Source of the DNA: an uncultured Amylibacter sp.
GTDB taxonomy: Bacteria > Pseudomonadota > Alphaproteobacteria > Rhodobacterales > Rhodobacteraceae
Assembly: GCA_959347345.1 (NCBI GenBank)
Contig: OY365738.1
Span: 1,240,001 to 1,304,000 of the forward strand
Reading direction: 5' to 3'
DNA length: 64,000 nt
In this document: positions 1 through 9,189 of the stretch, piece after piece
How the letters are laid out: each line of letters opens with the position of its first letter
Numbering within the stretch: position 1 is the stretch's first letter
The notes under the pieces: model-generated
Database searches by the model: none
Seen by the model: the letters and a program-made list of their open reading frames with translations, nothing else
Told to the model about the DNA's origin: nothing
Made by a program: the position numbers and the translations under genes

Positions 1-661
1 CTCCAACCCCACAATACGCATTCACATTCTGCCCTAACAAAGTAATCTCCCGCACGCCCCGTGCGACCAAATCACGTGCCTCTGCTATAATTTTATCGGG
101 CGAGCGCGACAATTCCGCCCCGCGAGTATAAGGCACAACGCAAAACGAGCAGAATTTATCACACCCCTCCTGCACCGTTAAAAACGCACTGGGCGCACGG
201 CGAGTCTGCGGTAAAGGCGGTAGATGGTCAAACTTATCCTCTGGCGGGAACTCCGTATCAATCAACGCCTTACGCCCGTTTTTCAAATCACGCAACATAG
301 CGGGTAAGCGGTGATACACCTGCGGACCCACGACCAAATCAACCATCGGCTGACGGCGGATGATTTCCTCACCCTCTGCCTGGGCGACACACCCCGCAAC
401 GCCGATTTTCAAATCGGGATTAGCCTTTTTCAAAGGCTTATACCTCCCCAATTCGGAATAAATCTTTTCCGCCGCCTTTTCGCGGATATGGCAGGTATTC
501 AGCAAGATAACATCGGCATTATCGGGGCTATCGGTCATAGTATAGCCGTCTGTGCTGAGTGCGGATGCCATTCGCTCCGAATCATAGACGTTCATCTGGC
601 AACCATAGGTTTTGACGAACAGTTTTTTGGTAGGGGGATGAGCGGGGGCTTTGGTTTGCAT
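1..661 (-). CDS. miaB: MiaB, tRNA-2-methylthio-N6-dimethylallyladenosine synthase (3' end missing)
   Basis: This radical-SAM enzyme adds the 2-methylthio group to i6A37 of tRNAs reading codons that start with U. I translated it by hand from the minus strand; about 220 N-terminal residues are visible and the gene runs off the window start. The N-terminal UPF0004 domain has the three expected cluster cysteines at C21 (YGCQMN), C57 (NTCHIRE) and C91 (AGCVAQ). The radical-SAM triad CDKFCSFC lies at C167/C171/C174. The ATG shares one base with the TAA stop of irr upstream (TAATG), so the two genes are probably translationally coupled. The C-terminal SAM and TRAM parts lie outside the window. Confidence 0.95.
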   Translation of the reverse strand, partial: MQTKAPAHPPTKKLFVKTYGCQMNVYDSERMASALSTDGYTMTDSPDNADVILLNTCHIREKAAEKIYSELGRYKPLKKANPDLKIGVAGCVAQAEGEEIIRRQPMVDLVVGPQVYHRLPAMLRDLKNGRKALIDTEFPPEDKFDHLPPLPQTRRAPSAFLTVQEGCDKFCSFCVVPYTRGAELSRSPDKIIAEARDLVARGVREITLLGQNVNAYCGVG

Positions 662-1107
662 TACGCCCCGCGTTTCTTACGCAGGCGGATAATCACATCA
701 AGGCGGGCGATTTCCATGCCTTTGGGTGCACTGGCTTGCGTATGAAAACGAACCGCACCGTTTGGTGCGTCCGATAGCCGTGCTTCCTCCTCCCAAAAAT
801 AGTGTAAATGGGGATCAAGGCGGGTATCAAAATACGACTTCTGCCCATCCACGGTGATTTCCTGCAATAACCCCGCATCGCAAAATAACCGCAAGGTATT
901 ATAGACCGTTGCCAATGAAATAGGCATCTGGGCGCGGGCGGATTCAAACAAGCTCTCTGCACAGACATGGCGGTCTTTACCATCACCCACCAGCAAATCG
1001 GCAAGGGCGAGCCTTTGGCGGGTCGGGCGCAAATCGGCACGGTTCAACCACGCAAGAGCGCGAGTTTCACGCGGTGTTTGCGGATAATCTGGTTGTTCAT
1101 TTTGCAT
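661..1107 (-). CDS. irr: Irr, Fur-family iron/heme response regulator
   Basis: A 148-residue Fur-superfamily protein with a winged-helix N-terminus ([14 protein letters not shown], then [20 protein letters not shown]) and a short dimerisation domain starting [17 protein letters not shown]. The HLHYF motif and the lack of the C-terminal CxxC pairs fit Irr rather than canonical Fur. Irr proteins of alphaproteobacteria sense heme and control iron genes. The position divergent from fabA is common for alphaproteobacterial irr genes. It overlaps miaB downstream by one base. I saw no clear Irr box in the shared 146-bp intergenic region. Confidence 0.88.
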   Translation of the reverse strand: MQNEQPDYPQTPRETRALAWLNRADLRPTRQRLALADLLVGDGKDRHVCAESLFESARAQMPISLATVYNTLRLFCDAGLLQEITVDGQKSYFDTRLDPHLHYFWEEEARLSDAPNGAVRFHTQASAPKGMEIARLDVIIRLRKKRGA

Positions 1108-1253
1108 AATTAACCCAATCTACATTTTTCATTTGCGGGCTTCGTTTTCGGCTTGTATAAATCTGTTATATAAGGTAGGTTAATGAAAGACAACTGAAAA
1201 CACGCAAAAACAACGCGAATAAATAAACGCAACCGCAATGATAAAAGAGAATA
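1108..1253. promoter_or_regulatory. Divergent promoter region between irr and fabA
   Basis: This A+T-rich 146-bp gap must hold the promoters of irr (minus) and fabA (plus). A TATATAA stretch near 1168 is a possible plus-strand -10 element, but I could not pair it with a convincing -35. A weak purine-rich ribosome-binding stretch (AAAAGAG) precedes the fabA ATG. No inverted operator stands out. Confidence 0.35.
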
Positions 1254-1760
1254 ATGACAAAACGACTTGAAAAACTAGGGTTTGAAGACCTGATGGACTG
1301 TGCCAGAGGCACTATGTTTGGCGATGGCAACCCGCAGTTGCCCACGCCTCCTATGCTGATGTTTGATAGGATTACCGCGATTTCTGACGATAAAGGCACG
1401 GATGGCAAGGGGCATGTCGTTGCCGAATTGGATATAAAACCCGATTTGTGGTTCTTTGAATGCCACTTTATTAACGATCCCGTGATGCCCGGATGTTTGG
1501 GGCTGGATGCTCTGTGGCAGTTGACTGGGTTTAATCTCGGCTGGCGTGGAATGCAGGGGCGCGGTCGCGCCTTGGGCGTGGGTGAGGTGAAATTCACTGG
1601 CATGGTGAAACCCGACCACTCCCTTGTGCGCTATGAGATTGATATAACCCGCCTGATTGATCGCCGCCTGAAGCTGGGCATGGCGAATGGCAAAGTTTTT
1701 GCCGATGATGTGCTGATTTACAGCGCGACAGATTTGAAAGTTGGGCTGTTCCACGAATAG
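1254..1760 (+). CDS. fabA: FabA, 3-hydroxydecanoyl-ACP dehydratase/isomerase
   Basis: FabA dehydrates 3-hydroxyacyl-ACP and isomerises trans-2- to cis-3-decenoyl-ACP, the branch point to unsaturated fatty acids in type II synthesis. The 168-residue length is typical. The catalytic pair is visible as His71 (FFECHF) and Asp85 (LGLDALWQL), close to E. coli His70 and Asp84. It is the first gene of a co-directional cluster with fabB (about 24 bp gap), fabI (11 bp gap) and a dehydratase gene overlapping fabI. FabA and FabB together supply the anaerobic route to unsaturated acyl chains. Confidence 0.97.
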   Translation: MTKRLEKLGFEDLMDCARGTMFGDGNPQLPTPPMLMFDRITAISDDKGTDGKGHVVAELDIKPDLWFFECHFINDPVMPGCLGLDALWQLTGFNLGWRGMQGRGRALGVGEVKFTGMVKPDHSLVRYEIDITRLIDRRLKLGMANGKVFADDVLIYSATDLKVGLFHE

Positions 1761-1784
1761 CCCCTTAATGAAAAGGAGATGATT

Positions 1785-3011
1785 ATGCGCCGTGTTGTGA
1801 TTACAGGAATTGGGATTATTTCTTCCATTGGTAACAATGTGAAGGAGGTGACTCAAAGCCTGAAAAACGGAACTTCGGGGATAGTTTTTGCCCCCGAATA
1901 TGCGGAACGTGGGTTTCGCAGTCAAATCCACGGGATGCCGCAGATTGACCCGACCGAGCATATAGACAAACGCCAAATGCGCTTTATGGGCAATGGTGCC
2001 GCCTATAATTATATGGCTATGGAGCAAGCTATTACCGATAGCGGGCTGGACGCTGGCGATGTATCAAACGACCGCACGGGGCTGATTATGGGGTCTGGTG
2101 GGCCTTCCACATTAAACCTGTTTGCCGCCCATAATGCCGTTACCGAAAAGGGTTCGCCAAAGAAAATGGGGCCGTTTATGGTGACCCGTTGCATGTCTTC
2201 CACGAATTCGGCTTGTTTGGCGACTCCGTTCAAAATTCGCGGGGTGAATTATTCGATTACCTCTGCCTGTTCGACCTCTGCCCATTGTATTGGCAACGGG
2301 GTGGAACAAATCCAGTTTAACAAGCAAGATATCGTTTTCGCGGGCGGAGGGGAGGAGTTGGATTGGACTCTGTCCTGTCTGTTTGACGCGATGGGCGCGA
2401 TGTCTTCCAAATATAACGATACGCCCGAATGCGCGTCCAGAGCGTTTGATGCAAACCGCGATGGTTTCGTTATTGCTGGCGGTGGCGGGGTTGTTGTGCT
2501 GGAAGAATTGGAACACGCTTTGGCACGGGGTGCAAAGATTTATGCAGAGGTTACGGGCTATGGCGCGACCTCTGACGGGTTTGATATGGTTGCCCCATCG
2601 GGTGAGGGTGGCGAGCGTTCCATGCGATTGGCTATGCAGACTATCGGCGCACGCAAGGTTAATTATATTAACGCCCACGGTACCTCCACCCCTGCGGGCG
2701 ATGTGACCGAGGTAAAGGCGATTCGCACAATTTTTGGCGCGGATGTGCCAAAGATTAGCTCGACAAAATCCCTGACTGGGCATAGCCTTGGGGCAACGGG
2801 TGTGCAAGAGGCAATATATTCCCTTATCATGCTACGCGATGATTTCATCACTGCCAGCGCGAATGTGGATGAGCTAGACAGCGAATTAGTTGCTGGTGAA
2901 ATCGCAACCACGCGGATAGATAACGCAGGGCTAGACACGGTTTTATCCAATAGTTTTGGCTTTGGCGGTACCAACGCAACCCTTGCCCTCAGCAAATTTA
3001 ATAAAGAATAA
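1785..3011 (+). CDS. fabB: FabB, beta-ketoacyl-ACP synthase I
   Basis: A 408-residue condensing enzyme that elongates acyl-ACP and accepts the cis-3-decenoyl product of FabA. The catalytic cysteine is C162 in [12 protein letters not shown], with active-site histidines in [12 protein letters not shown] and [11 protein letters not shown]. An earlier in-frame ATG exists at 1779, but the Shine-Dalgarno AAGGAG at 1773-1778 abuts it, while the ATG at 1785 has a normal six-base spacing and gives the family-typical N-terminus MRRVVITG. I therefore chose 1785. Confidence 0.96.
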   Translation: MRRVVITGIGIISSIGNNVKEVTQSLKNGTSGIVFAPEYAERGFRSQIHGMPQIDPTEHIDKRQMRFMGNGAAYNYMAMEQAITDSGLDAGDVSNDRTGLIMGSGGPSTLNLFAAHNAVTEKGSPKKMGPFMVTRCMSSTNSACLATPFKIRGVNYSITSACSTSAHCIGNGVEQIQFNKQDIVFAGGGEELDWTLSCLFDAMGAMSSKYNDTPECASRAFDANRDGFVIAGGGGVVVLEELEHALARGAKIYAEVTGYGATSDGFDMVAPSGEGGERSMRLAMQTIGARKVNYINAHGTSTPAGDVTEVKAIRTIFGADVPKISSTKSLTGHSLGATGVQEAIYSLIMLRDDFITASANVDELDSELVAGEIATTRIDNAGLDTVLSNSFGFGGTNATLALSKFNKE

Positions 3012-3022
3012 AGAGACATATA

Positions 3023-3811
3023 ATGACAAAACTTTTACAAAACAAACGCGGTTTGATTATGGGGGTTGCCAACGACCATTCCATCGCCTGGGGCATAGCC
3101 CGCGAAATGGCAGCACAGGGGGCGGAGCTGGCATTCACCTATCAAAGCGATGGTTTGAAAAAGCGGATTATCCCTTTAATGCAAAGCATTGGGATGAGTG
3201 TGTTGGTAGAGGCGGATGTGCAGGACGATGCGTCCATGGACAACACTTTTGCGACTTTAGAAAAAGAATGGGGGCAATTGGATTTTGTCGTCCATGCCAT
3301 CGCCTATTCGGACAAAAGCGAGCTGGCAGGGCGGTTCAGTGAAACCAGCCGCGCCAATTTCAAATCCTCTTTGGATATTTCGTGTTATTCGCTGATTGAT
3401 GTTGCCCGCCGTGCGCGTCCTTTGATGAAAAATGGCGGGACGATTTTAACGCTTACTTATCAAGGCTCTAACCGTATTATTCCCTATTACAATGTTATGG
3501 GAGTGGCAAAGGCGGCGCTCGAATCTGCTATGCGCTATCTGGCGAATGATTTAGGGCCAGAGGGAATTCGCGTGAATGCGATAAGCCCTGGACCGATGAA
3601 AACGCTGGCTGGCTCTGCCATACGCGGGGCGCGGCAGACGTTTCGCACAACGCAGGATAACACGCCGATGCGCAGTAATGCAACACTGGAATCCATCGGC
3701 GGGGCGGCGGTTTTTCTGGCGAGCGATTATGGCAAAGACACAAGCGGGGAAATTATCCACGTTGATGGGGGCTATCATATCCTTGGGATGATGCAGCCGA
3801 CAAATCTATAA
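3023..3811 (+). CDS. fabI: FabI, NADH-dependent enoyl-ACP reductase
   Basis: A short-chain-dehydrogenase-fold enzyme of 262 residues that performs the last reduction of the fatty-acid cycle. The cofactor-binding N-terminus reads GVANDHSIAWGIA. The catalytic Tyr156 and Lys163 sit in YYNVMGVAKAALE, with the Y-x6-K spacing typical of FabI. The segment RVNAISPGPMKTLAGSAI follows. It sits 11 bp after fabB and its TAA shares one base with the next ATG, supporting an operon. Confidence 0.96.
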   Translation: MTKLLQNKRGLIMGVANDHSIAWGIAREMAAQGAELAFTYQSDGLKKRIIPLMQSIGMSVLVEADVQDDASMDNTFATLEKEWGQLDFVVHAIAYSDKSELAGRFSETSRANFKSSLDISCYSLIDVARRARPLMKNGGTILTLTYQGSNRIIPYYNVMGVAKAALESAMRYLANDLGPEGIRVNAISPGPMKTLAGSAIRGARQTFRTTQDNTPMRSNATLESIGGAAVFLASDYGKDTSGEIIHVDGGYHILGMMQPTNL

Positions 3812-4821
3812 TGGATGTTTTTGCGGATAAGGCAACGGCGGGGGTTGCTTTGCGGGGGGCGATTGCGCGGATTGGGGCGCATGCCGTGCGCACTCCGCTT
3901 TTGCGCAGTGATGCTTTGGATAAAATCGCTGGGCGGCGCGTTTGGGTCAAGGCGGAATGTTTGCAGCATAGCGGGTCTTTCAAATTTCGTGGGGCTTGGT
4001 CGGCTATTTCGGCTTTGAGTGATGAGGCTCGGGCACGGGGGATTATCGCGTTTTCCTCTGGCAATCATGCCCAAGGCGTGGCAATGGCGGCGGCTATGCA
4101 CGGCGCACGAGCCGTTATTATTATGCCCGAAGACGCGCCTTTGGTGAAAATCGCGGGGACTCGGGCTTTGGGCGCATCGGTGGTTTTGTATAAACGCGAG
4201 TCCGAAGACCGTGAAGCCGTGGCGAATACCCATAATCCAGACGGGTCTATGTGTTTAATCAAGCCGTTTGACGATGTAAATGTCATTGCTGGACAGGCGA
4301 GCGTGGGTGCGGAATTGGCGGAGCAAGCTGTTGCTGCTGGGATTATCGGTGCGGATGTTTTTGTGCCGTGCGGTGGCGCTGGTTTGTCCTCTGGTATCGG
4401 TTTGGCTATGGAGCAAGCGGGCGGGTTTGGGCAGTTGCATCCGTGTGAGCCTGTTGGATTTGATGATGTTAAACGGTCGTTAGCCTCTGGTGTGATTGAA
4501 TCTAACGCACGGTTAGCGGGTTCTGTTTGTGATGCGATTATAACGCCCAGCCCTGGGCAGATTACTTTTCCAATCTTGCGCCGTTTGCAGGATGCGGGGA
4601 TTTGTGGCGATGGGATGGTGGCAAGTGATGCGCAATGTTTGCAAGCGGTCGCCTTGGCGGTGCGACATTTGCGCGTGGTGATAGAGCCAGGGGGCGCGGT
4701 CGCACTGGCTTGTGCCTTATTTGGCGGGGGTACGGGCGATGTTATCGCAGTTGCATCTGGCGGGAATATCGATGCGGGCGTTTTGGCGGGTGCTGTGCGG
4801 GAGTATGATGGTGGGTTATAG
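3811..4821 (+). CDS. PLP-dependent threonine/serine dehydratase-like protein
   Basis: A 336-residue fold-type II PLP enzyme. The Schiff-base lysine is K58 in SGSFKFRGA, and the glycine-rich phosphate loop reads GGAGLSSG. Members of this group deaminate L-threonine or L-serine, act on threo-3-hydroxyaspartate, or racemise serine. There is no C-terminal ACT domain, so it is not the feedback-regulated biosynthetic IlvA type. Exact substrate cannot be read from the sequence. The ATG overlaps the fabI stop (TAATG). Its 3' end overlaps the convergent GNAT gene by six bases. Confidence 0.85.
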   Translation: MDVFADKATAGVALRGAIARIGAHAVRTPLLRSDALDKIAGRRVWVKAECLQHSGSFKFRGAWSAISALSDEARARGIIAFSSGNHAQGVAMAAAMHGARAVIIMPEDAPLVKIAGTRALGASVVLYKRESEDREAVANTHNPDGSMCLIKPFDDVNVIAGQASVGAELAEQAVAAGIIGADVFVPCGGAGLSSGIGLAMEQAGGFGQLHPCEPVGFDDVKRSLASGVIESNARLAGSVCDAIITPSPGQITFPILRRLQDAGICGDGMVASDAQCLQAVALAVRHLRVVIEPGGAVALACALFGGGTGDVIAVASGGNIDAGVLAGAVREYDGGL

Positions 4822-5337
4822 CGCGATTTGGATGTTTGCCTTTGCATCCTTAATGGATAGAGCCATGCGCAGGTTTTCTTCTTCAATAAAACGAAACCCA
4901 TGGGTTTTGTAAAATTGAACGCGTCTATCAAAACTATCATCTTTTTCTACGTCAAGAAGGATTTCTGAAACGCCAATGTGATTGGAAACCATTACGCACT
5001 TTTCAATAGCATGCATCAATAAACTACCACCAAACCTCTGCCCTTGCTGGGTTTTATCCACGGCTAAAACGCTTAGATAAATCATGGGTATTTCGTGAAT
5101 TTCGCCAAAAATAGCTATATTTCCTGCATGTTCAGGCAAAGCACTATACGTCGACAGAGCATAAAACCCGACCAGAACACCATCATCATTTACCCCGCAC
5201 CAAACACGCACACGGTCATTTTTAATCTTCTTGCTGATTGAGTATTTGAACCATCTATCAATAGAATCGACACCGCAGGAAAACCCCGTGCGGTCGTGTT
5301 TAGCCTTATCAAACAGCGAAATATGGATATTAGCCAT
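4816..5337 (-). CDS. GNAT acetyltransferase, TacT-like toxin candidate
   Basis: A 173-residue GNAT-fold protein. The N-terminus (SLFDKAKHDRTGFSCGVDSI) and the length match TacT-like toxins, which acetylate aminoacyl-tRNA. The acetyl-CoA loop is seen as QQGQRFGGSLLMHA, and the C-terminal FYKTHGFRFI strand is typical of GNATs. It begins 8 bp inside the small gene upstream (5330-5614), as toxin genes usually follow their antitoxin. Toxicity is inferred from family and arrangement only; it could also be an ordinary small-molecule or protein acetyltransferase. Confidence 0.75.
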   Translation of the reverse strand: MANIHISLFDKAKHDRTGFSCGVDSIDRWFKYSISKKIKNDRVRVWCGVNDDGVLVGFYALSTYSALPEHAGNIAIFGEIHEIPMIYLSVLAVDKTQQGQRFGGSLLMHAIEKCVMVSNHIGVSEILLDVEKDDSFDRRVQFYKTHGFRFIEEENLRMALSIKDAKANIQIAL

Positions 5338-5614
5338 CGGTTGTATTTTCGCGCATTCGCTTCATAGCCGCCGCCAGCGCAGGAATATACCTGCCCGGTC
5401 TTTCTGCATCTCTTTCCAGCGCCTCAAAAGCCTCACGGCTGATTATTAAAGGCTCCGCCGAGCGAAAACAGAGAACCTCTGGATAGTCCTCTTCCTCTTG
5501 TTCTAGCTTAACCACCTTGGCAGGTGTTGCTTTGACAGATTTTGCCTTAACAGGTTTGCGCGATACAGATTTAGATTTGGCAGGTTTGCCCGTTTGTTCA
5601 TTTGGATTTAACAT
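5330..5614 (-). CDS. Putative antitoxin partner of the GNAT gene, atypical N-terminus
   Basis: A 94-residue protein that overlaps the GNAT gene by 8 bp. Its C-terminal third (ISREAFEALERDAERPGRYI then PALAAAMKR) recalls the toxin-neutralising tail of DUF1778/TacA antitoxins. The N-terminal 40 residues are instead a Lys/Ala/Ser-rich low-complexity stretch (for example SVSRKPVKAKSVKATPAK) where TacA has a ribbon-helix-helix DNA-binding domain. The position argues for an antitoxin; the missing DNA-binding domain suggests non-classical autoregulation or a basic tail binding nucleic acid. Confidence 0.6.
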   Translation of the reverse strand: MLNPNEQTGKPAKSKSVSRKPVKAKSVKATPAKVVKLEQEEEDYPEVLCFRSAEPLIISREAFEALERDAERPGRYIPALAAAMKRMRENTTDG

Positions 5615-5677
5615 AAGATACCCCTTTACAACTATCTTTATATCGCACCTTATATCACCGAGTCAACCCCCTAAAAC

Positions 5678-8170
5678 CTACCCATCCGCGCGAATCGTCG
5701 CATTCTTACCGTCATACGGGCTATCGGACACGATTTCCGCATCCCAAAGCTCCCCCAACATCCGCACTTTCAGCTTTTGCCCAACATCCGCATGCTCGGG
5801 CGTAACATACCCCATACCAATGGATTTTTTAAACGCCACCGAATACCCGCCAGAGGTCAAACGCCCGACTTTCGTACCATTCAAATACAAGGCCTCGCGC
5901 CCCCACGGGTCAGCATCAGCGGGTCCATCCACCAGCAAGGTAACGCATTTGGAACGAATCCCGATAGACTCCATCGCCTCTTTACCATAAAAATCCTTGG
6001 ACAAATCAACGAAACGGGGTAAATCCGCCTCTAACGGAGTCGCATCGCGCCCCAATTCCGTGCCGAAGGCGCGGTAGGACTTCTCTAACCGCAACCAGTT
6101 TTGCGCCCGCGCACCGACCAGTCGCAAACCTGCATCCTCGCCCGCGTCCATCAGCAAATCAAACAGATAGTTCTGCATTTCAATCGGGTGATGCAATTCC
6201 CAGCCCAATTCGCCCGTATAGGCAACGCGGACAGCGTGCAAAGGACACATACCCAATTCCACAGACCGCGCCGATAACCACGGAAACCGAGCGTTTGACA
6301 ACGCAGTAGCGGCATCCGCATCACGAATAACCCGCCCCAAAACATCGCGCGTTTTCGGTCCAGCAATGGCAAAAACTCCCCATTGCGTGGTCACATCCTG
6401 TATCACAATCGCGCCGAATTTCGCCGCCATATCTTCAGCCGCTTTACGCATATAATCGCCATCATAGGCCAACCACGCGCCCGCAGAAATCAGATAATAA
6501 TCGTTTTCTGCCAGCCGAACGATCGTATATTCGGTACGGGTAGTCCCTGCCCCAGTCAAAGCATAGGTCAAATTAATCCGCCCAATCTTTGGCAAACGAT
6601 TGCAGGTGAACCAGTCCAAAAACGCAGTCGCGCCAGCCCCGCTAACCCTATGTTTGGCAAAGGCAGTCGCGTCAATTAAACCAACGCCTTCACGGATAGC
6701 CCGCGCCTCCGCTTCGGCATATTGCCACCAACCACCGCGCCGAAAACTACGGCTTTGTTCGTCATTAAATCCAGCAGGAGCAAAATAATTGGGACGTTCC
6801 CACCCATTGACTTGCCCGAATTGCGCACCCGCCGCCTTTTGCCTATCGTAAGCGGGGGAAGTCCGCAAACCCCGCGCCGCGGGGCGTTCTTCGTCAGGAT
6901 GATGCAACACATAAACATGGTCATAGCATTCTTCGTTTTTCTCACGCCCATAATCGGTGGTAATCCAACTGCCATAGCGTTTGGGGTCAAGGCTGGCCAT
7001 ATCAATCTCTGCCTCACCCTCTACCATCATTTGCGCCAGATAATGCCCCACACCACCCGCGGCGGTTATACCAAAGGAAAAACCCTCTGCCAGCCACATA
7101 TTGCGCAATCCTGGGGCGGGTCCCACCAGAGGATTGCCATCGGGAGTATAACAAATCGGCCCGTTGAAATCGTCTTTCAATCCGCTTTGCTCGCAAGACG
7201 GCACGCGGTGAATCATCGCCATATACTGCTCTTCAATCCGTTCCAAATCCAAGGGAAACAAATCGGCGCGAAAGCTATCAGGCACACCATAAGGGAAACG
7301 CGCGGGCGCACCGCGTTCATAAACCCCCAAAATCCAACCACCGCGTTCTTCGCGGACATAGGATTGGGCATCGGCATCGCGAACAACGGGATGTTCATCA
7401 TTGCCTGCCTCGCGCCATTTCACCAAAGCAGGGTCTTTATCGGTGACGATAAACTGATGCTCCACAGGGATAGCGGGGATTTTTATCCCCAAAAGACGCG
7501 CGGTACGCTGGGCATGGTTGCCCGTGGCGGTGATAACATGCTCGGCACGAATGATAATCTGCTCATCACTCGGCACCAAATTACCGCCTTTTTCAATCAT
7601 CTTTGTGCAGGTCACCTGCCATTCATCACCCATCCATTCGTAGGCATCGACTTGCCATTTGCGCTCTATCACCACGCCCAGCTGCCGCGCCCCCGCAGCC
7701 ATAGCCATAGTGACATCGGCAGGGTTAATATAGCCATCGGTGGGGTGGTAAATCGCGCCTTGCAAATCATCGGTGCGGATTAACGGCCAGCGTTCCTTTA
7801 TCTGGTCGGGGGTCAGGGTGTGGTATTCCACGCCCACGGTTTCCGCCGTTGCACCATAGAGCATATATTCATCCATCCGCTCTGCCGTTTGCGCCATTCG
7901 CAGGTTGCCAACAACGGAAAAGCCAGCGTTCAAACCTGTTTCCGCCTCCAGCTTTTTATAGTATTCCACAGAGTAATTATGAATATGCGAGGTCGCGTAA
8001 GACATATTAAACAAGGGCAACAGCCCCGCCGCGTGCCAAGTTGACCCGCTCGTCAATTCGTCACGTTCCATCAGCATCACGTCTTTCCAGCCGAATTTTG
8101 CCAGATGATAGGCGATAGCGGTGCCGACAGCCCCGCCCCCAACGACCAGTGCTTTTACATGAGTTTTCAT
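5678..8170 (-). CDS. FAD-dependent dimethylglycine/sarcosine dehydrogenase-like protein with GcvT domain
   Basis: An 830-residue flavoprotein with two parts. The N-terminal DAO-type oxidoreductase has the dinucleotide motif VVGGGAVGTAIAYHLA and the segment SGSTWHAAGLLP. The C-terminal half (from about residue 430) is a GcvT/aminomethyltransferase-like folate-binding region, with VAYTGELGWELHHP and RLEKSYRAFGTELG. Such proteins oxidatively demethylate dimethylglycine, sarcosine or related N-methyl compounds and pass the carbon to tetrahydrofolate. The ATG at 8170 has AAAGG at normal spacing; an ATG three codons earlier (8179) overlaps that ribosome-binding site. An MttB-family gene lies about 1 kb away on the other strand. 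Confidence 0.85.
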   Translation of the reverse strand: MKTHVKALVVGGGAVGTAIAYHLAKFGWKDVMLMERDELTSGSTWHAAGLLPLFNMSYATSHIHNYSVEYYKKLEAETGLNAGFSVVGNLRMAQTAERMDEYMLYGATAETVGVEYHTLTPDQIKERWPLIRTDDLQGAIYHPTDGYINPADVTMAMAAGARQLGVVIERKWQVDAYEWMGDEWQVTCTKMIEKGGNLVPSDEQIIIRAEHVITATGNHAQRTARLLGIKIPAIPVEHQFIVTDKDPALVKWREAGNDEHPVVRDADAQSYVREERGGWILGVYERGAPARFPYGVPDSFRADLFPLDLERIEEQYMAMIHRVPSCEQSGLKDDFNGPICYTPDGNPLVGPAPGLRNMWLAEGFSFGITAAGGVGHYLAQMMVEGEAEIDMASLDPKRYGSWITTDYGREKNEECYDHVYVLHHPDEERPAARGLRTSPAYDRQKAAGAQFGQVNGWERPNYFAPAGFNDEQSRSFRRGGWWQYAEAEARAIREGVGLIDATAFAKHRVSGAGATAFLDWFTCNRLPKIGRINLTYALTGAGTTRTEYTIVRLAENDYYLISAGAWLAYDGDYMRKAAEDMAAKFGAIVIQDVTTQWGVFAIAGPKTRDVLGRVIRDADAATALSNARFPWLSARSVELGMCPLHAVRVAYTGELGWELHHPIEMQNYLFDLLMDAGEDAGLRLVGARAQNWLRLEKSYRAFGTELGRDATPLEADLPRFVDLSKDFYGKEAMESIGIRSKCVTLLVDGPADADPWGREALYLNGTKVGRLTSGGYSVAFKKSIGMGYVTPEHADVGQKLKVRMLGELWDAEIVSDSPYDGKNATIRADG

Positions 8171-8308
8171 TGTTTTCATCCTTTAAGGTTTGATTTATTT
8201 TTACCGCGTAATAGCAGGTATTATGACAAAATCAAACCCCATGTGGGGACGAAAACTCGACGTGAAGGCGGGCGGTTGCGACATTGTTAAGGTTTGGCAG
8301 GATTTTAA

Positions 8309-8452
8309 TAGTTATTAGTTATTAGTTGTTAGTTATTAGTTATTAGTTGTTAGTTATTAGTTGTTAGTTATTAGTTATTAGTTGTTAGTTATTAGTTGTT
8401 AGTTGTTAGTTATTAGTTGTTAGTTATTAGTTATTAGTTGTTAGTTGTTAGT
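8309..8452. repeat. Heptamer tandem array, left flank of repeat element A
   Basis: About 20 tandem 7-bp units, mostly TTATTAG and TTGTTAG in irregular alternation. There is no spacer, so it is not a CRISPR. It leads directly into the core of repeat element A, and units in the opposite orientation follow the core at 8948-8982. Confidence 0.9.
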
Positions 8453-8892
8453 GGCTTTAGCCCTTCGGGTCTTCGTCATCGCGACATAGGGCAGTTGAAC
8501 CTGCCCGCAAATTAAAACAATGAATGCCGACCAGCGTGGTCTTTTGTGCGTAGCCCCCGCTTCGCGGGAGCATGCCAAAAGCCCTTGGGTTTCAAGACTA
8601 TAGATTCGTCATAAATTTACTATCTGGAATAACAAGACTATAAAGTGGATTATTTGCAAAGAATACTTGGGAATTGGTGATGGGTTTGCTCTAAATTTAT
8701 TTAGGCTTTGCCTAGATACTAGGACAGACTTTAGCCATAAAAATCCGCTCGCCCAAGCCTCGCAGAGGGGTGGGCGGGCGGGAAGCCCGAACGAGAGGGG
8801 CTTGCCCCGAAGTGAGGGCGCAACAAAAAACCTCCGCTCTTAACCTCTAATAACCAACTCCTAATCTCTAATAACCAATCATTCATCATTAT
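8453..8892 (+). repeat. Interspersed repeat core, copy A
   Basis: A non-coding core of about 440 bp shared with copies B-F. Conserved blocks are the GTCTTCGTCATCGC end, a hairpin AGCCCCCGCTTCGCGGGAGC, the segment AATTTACTATCTGGAATAAC, the segment GCAAAGAATACTTGGGAATT, TTTGCTCTAAATTTATTTAG, and a G/C-rich GGGGTGGGCGGGCGGG part before a poly-A stretch. Copy A has an extra piece near 8495-8520 missing in other copies. With 8171-8308, where I see nothing, this explains the gene-free stretch before the tRNA. Confidence 0.88.
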
Positions 8893-8982
8893 TTAGCCCT
8901 TGCGGGTCTTCGTCATTGCTACGCAATGCCGACCAATCAAGAAGTGGCAACTAATAACTAACAACTAATAACTAATAACTAA
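8893..8982 (+). repeat. Truncated second repeat end plus right heptamer array of copy A
   Basis: From 8893 to about 8940 the GTCTTCGTCATT/GCCGACCA end of the core appears a second time in the same orientation as copy A. It is followed at 8948-8982 by heptamers AACTAAT/AACTAAC, the reverse complement of the left array. This looks like a fragment nested or fused next to a full copy. Confidence 0.75.
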
Positions 8983-8989
8983 AAAACCA

Positions 8990-9017
8990 TTGACAAAACC
9001 TAAAACATCGTTAATAT
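8990..9017 (+). promoter_or_regulatory. Sigma70-type promoter of tRNA-Leu
   Basis: TTGACA at 8990-8995 and TAATAT at 9012-9017 are separated by 16 bp, a near-consensus housekeeping promoter. The tRNA begins 15 bp after the -10 box. The -35 box lies just beyond the end of the heptamer array. Confidence 0.8.
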
Positions 9018-9032
9018 CCCCCTCAGTGGTTT

Positions 9033-9117
9033 GCCCGAGTGGCGGAATGGTAGACGCGATGGATTCAAAATCCATTGTCCTTGTGACGTGTCGGTTCGAG
9101 TCCGACCTTGGGTACCA
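9033..9117 (+). tRNA. tRNA-Leu (anticodon CAA)
   Basis: An 85-nt class II tRNA gene with encoded CCA. The acceptor arm starts GCCCGAG and ends CTTGGGT-ACCA, the anticodon stem-loop is ATGGA-TTCAAAA-TCCAT with CAA at the anticodon, and the T arm contains GGTTCGAGTCC. The extra arm is the short variable stem expected in tRNA-Leu. It reads UUG codons. A long open frame runs through it, but that frame is not coding here. Confidence 0.95.
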
Positions 9118-9189
9118 CTGCAAATTAAACAGGTCTCTTTATACCAAAGATGCCCTATGAATACACGGTTTTATGGGGGATTCGCCACG

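Noticed and set aside
8309..8452. Possible CRISPR array
   Set aside because: Units are 7 bp, contiguous and without spacers, and no cas genes are present.
9031..9189. Upstream part of the long open frame that includes tRNA-Leu
   Set aside because: It translates the tRNA sequence; the tRNA has full structure and a promoter, and the MttB-family N-terminus fits a start at 9190.
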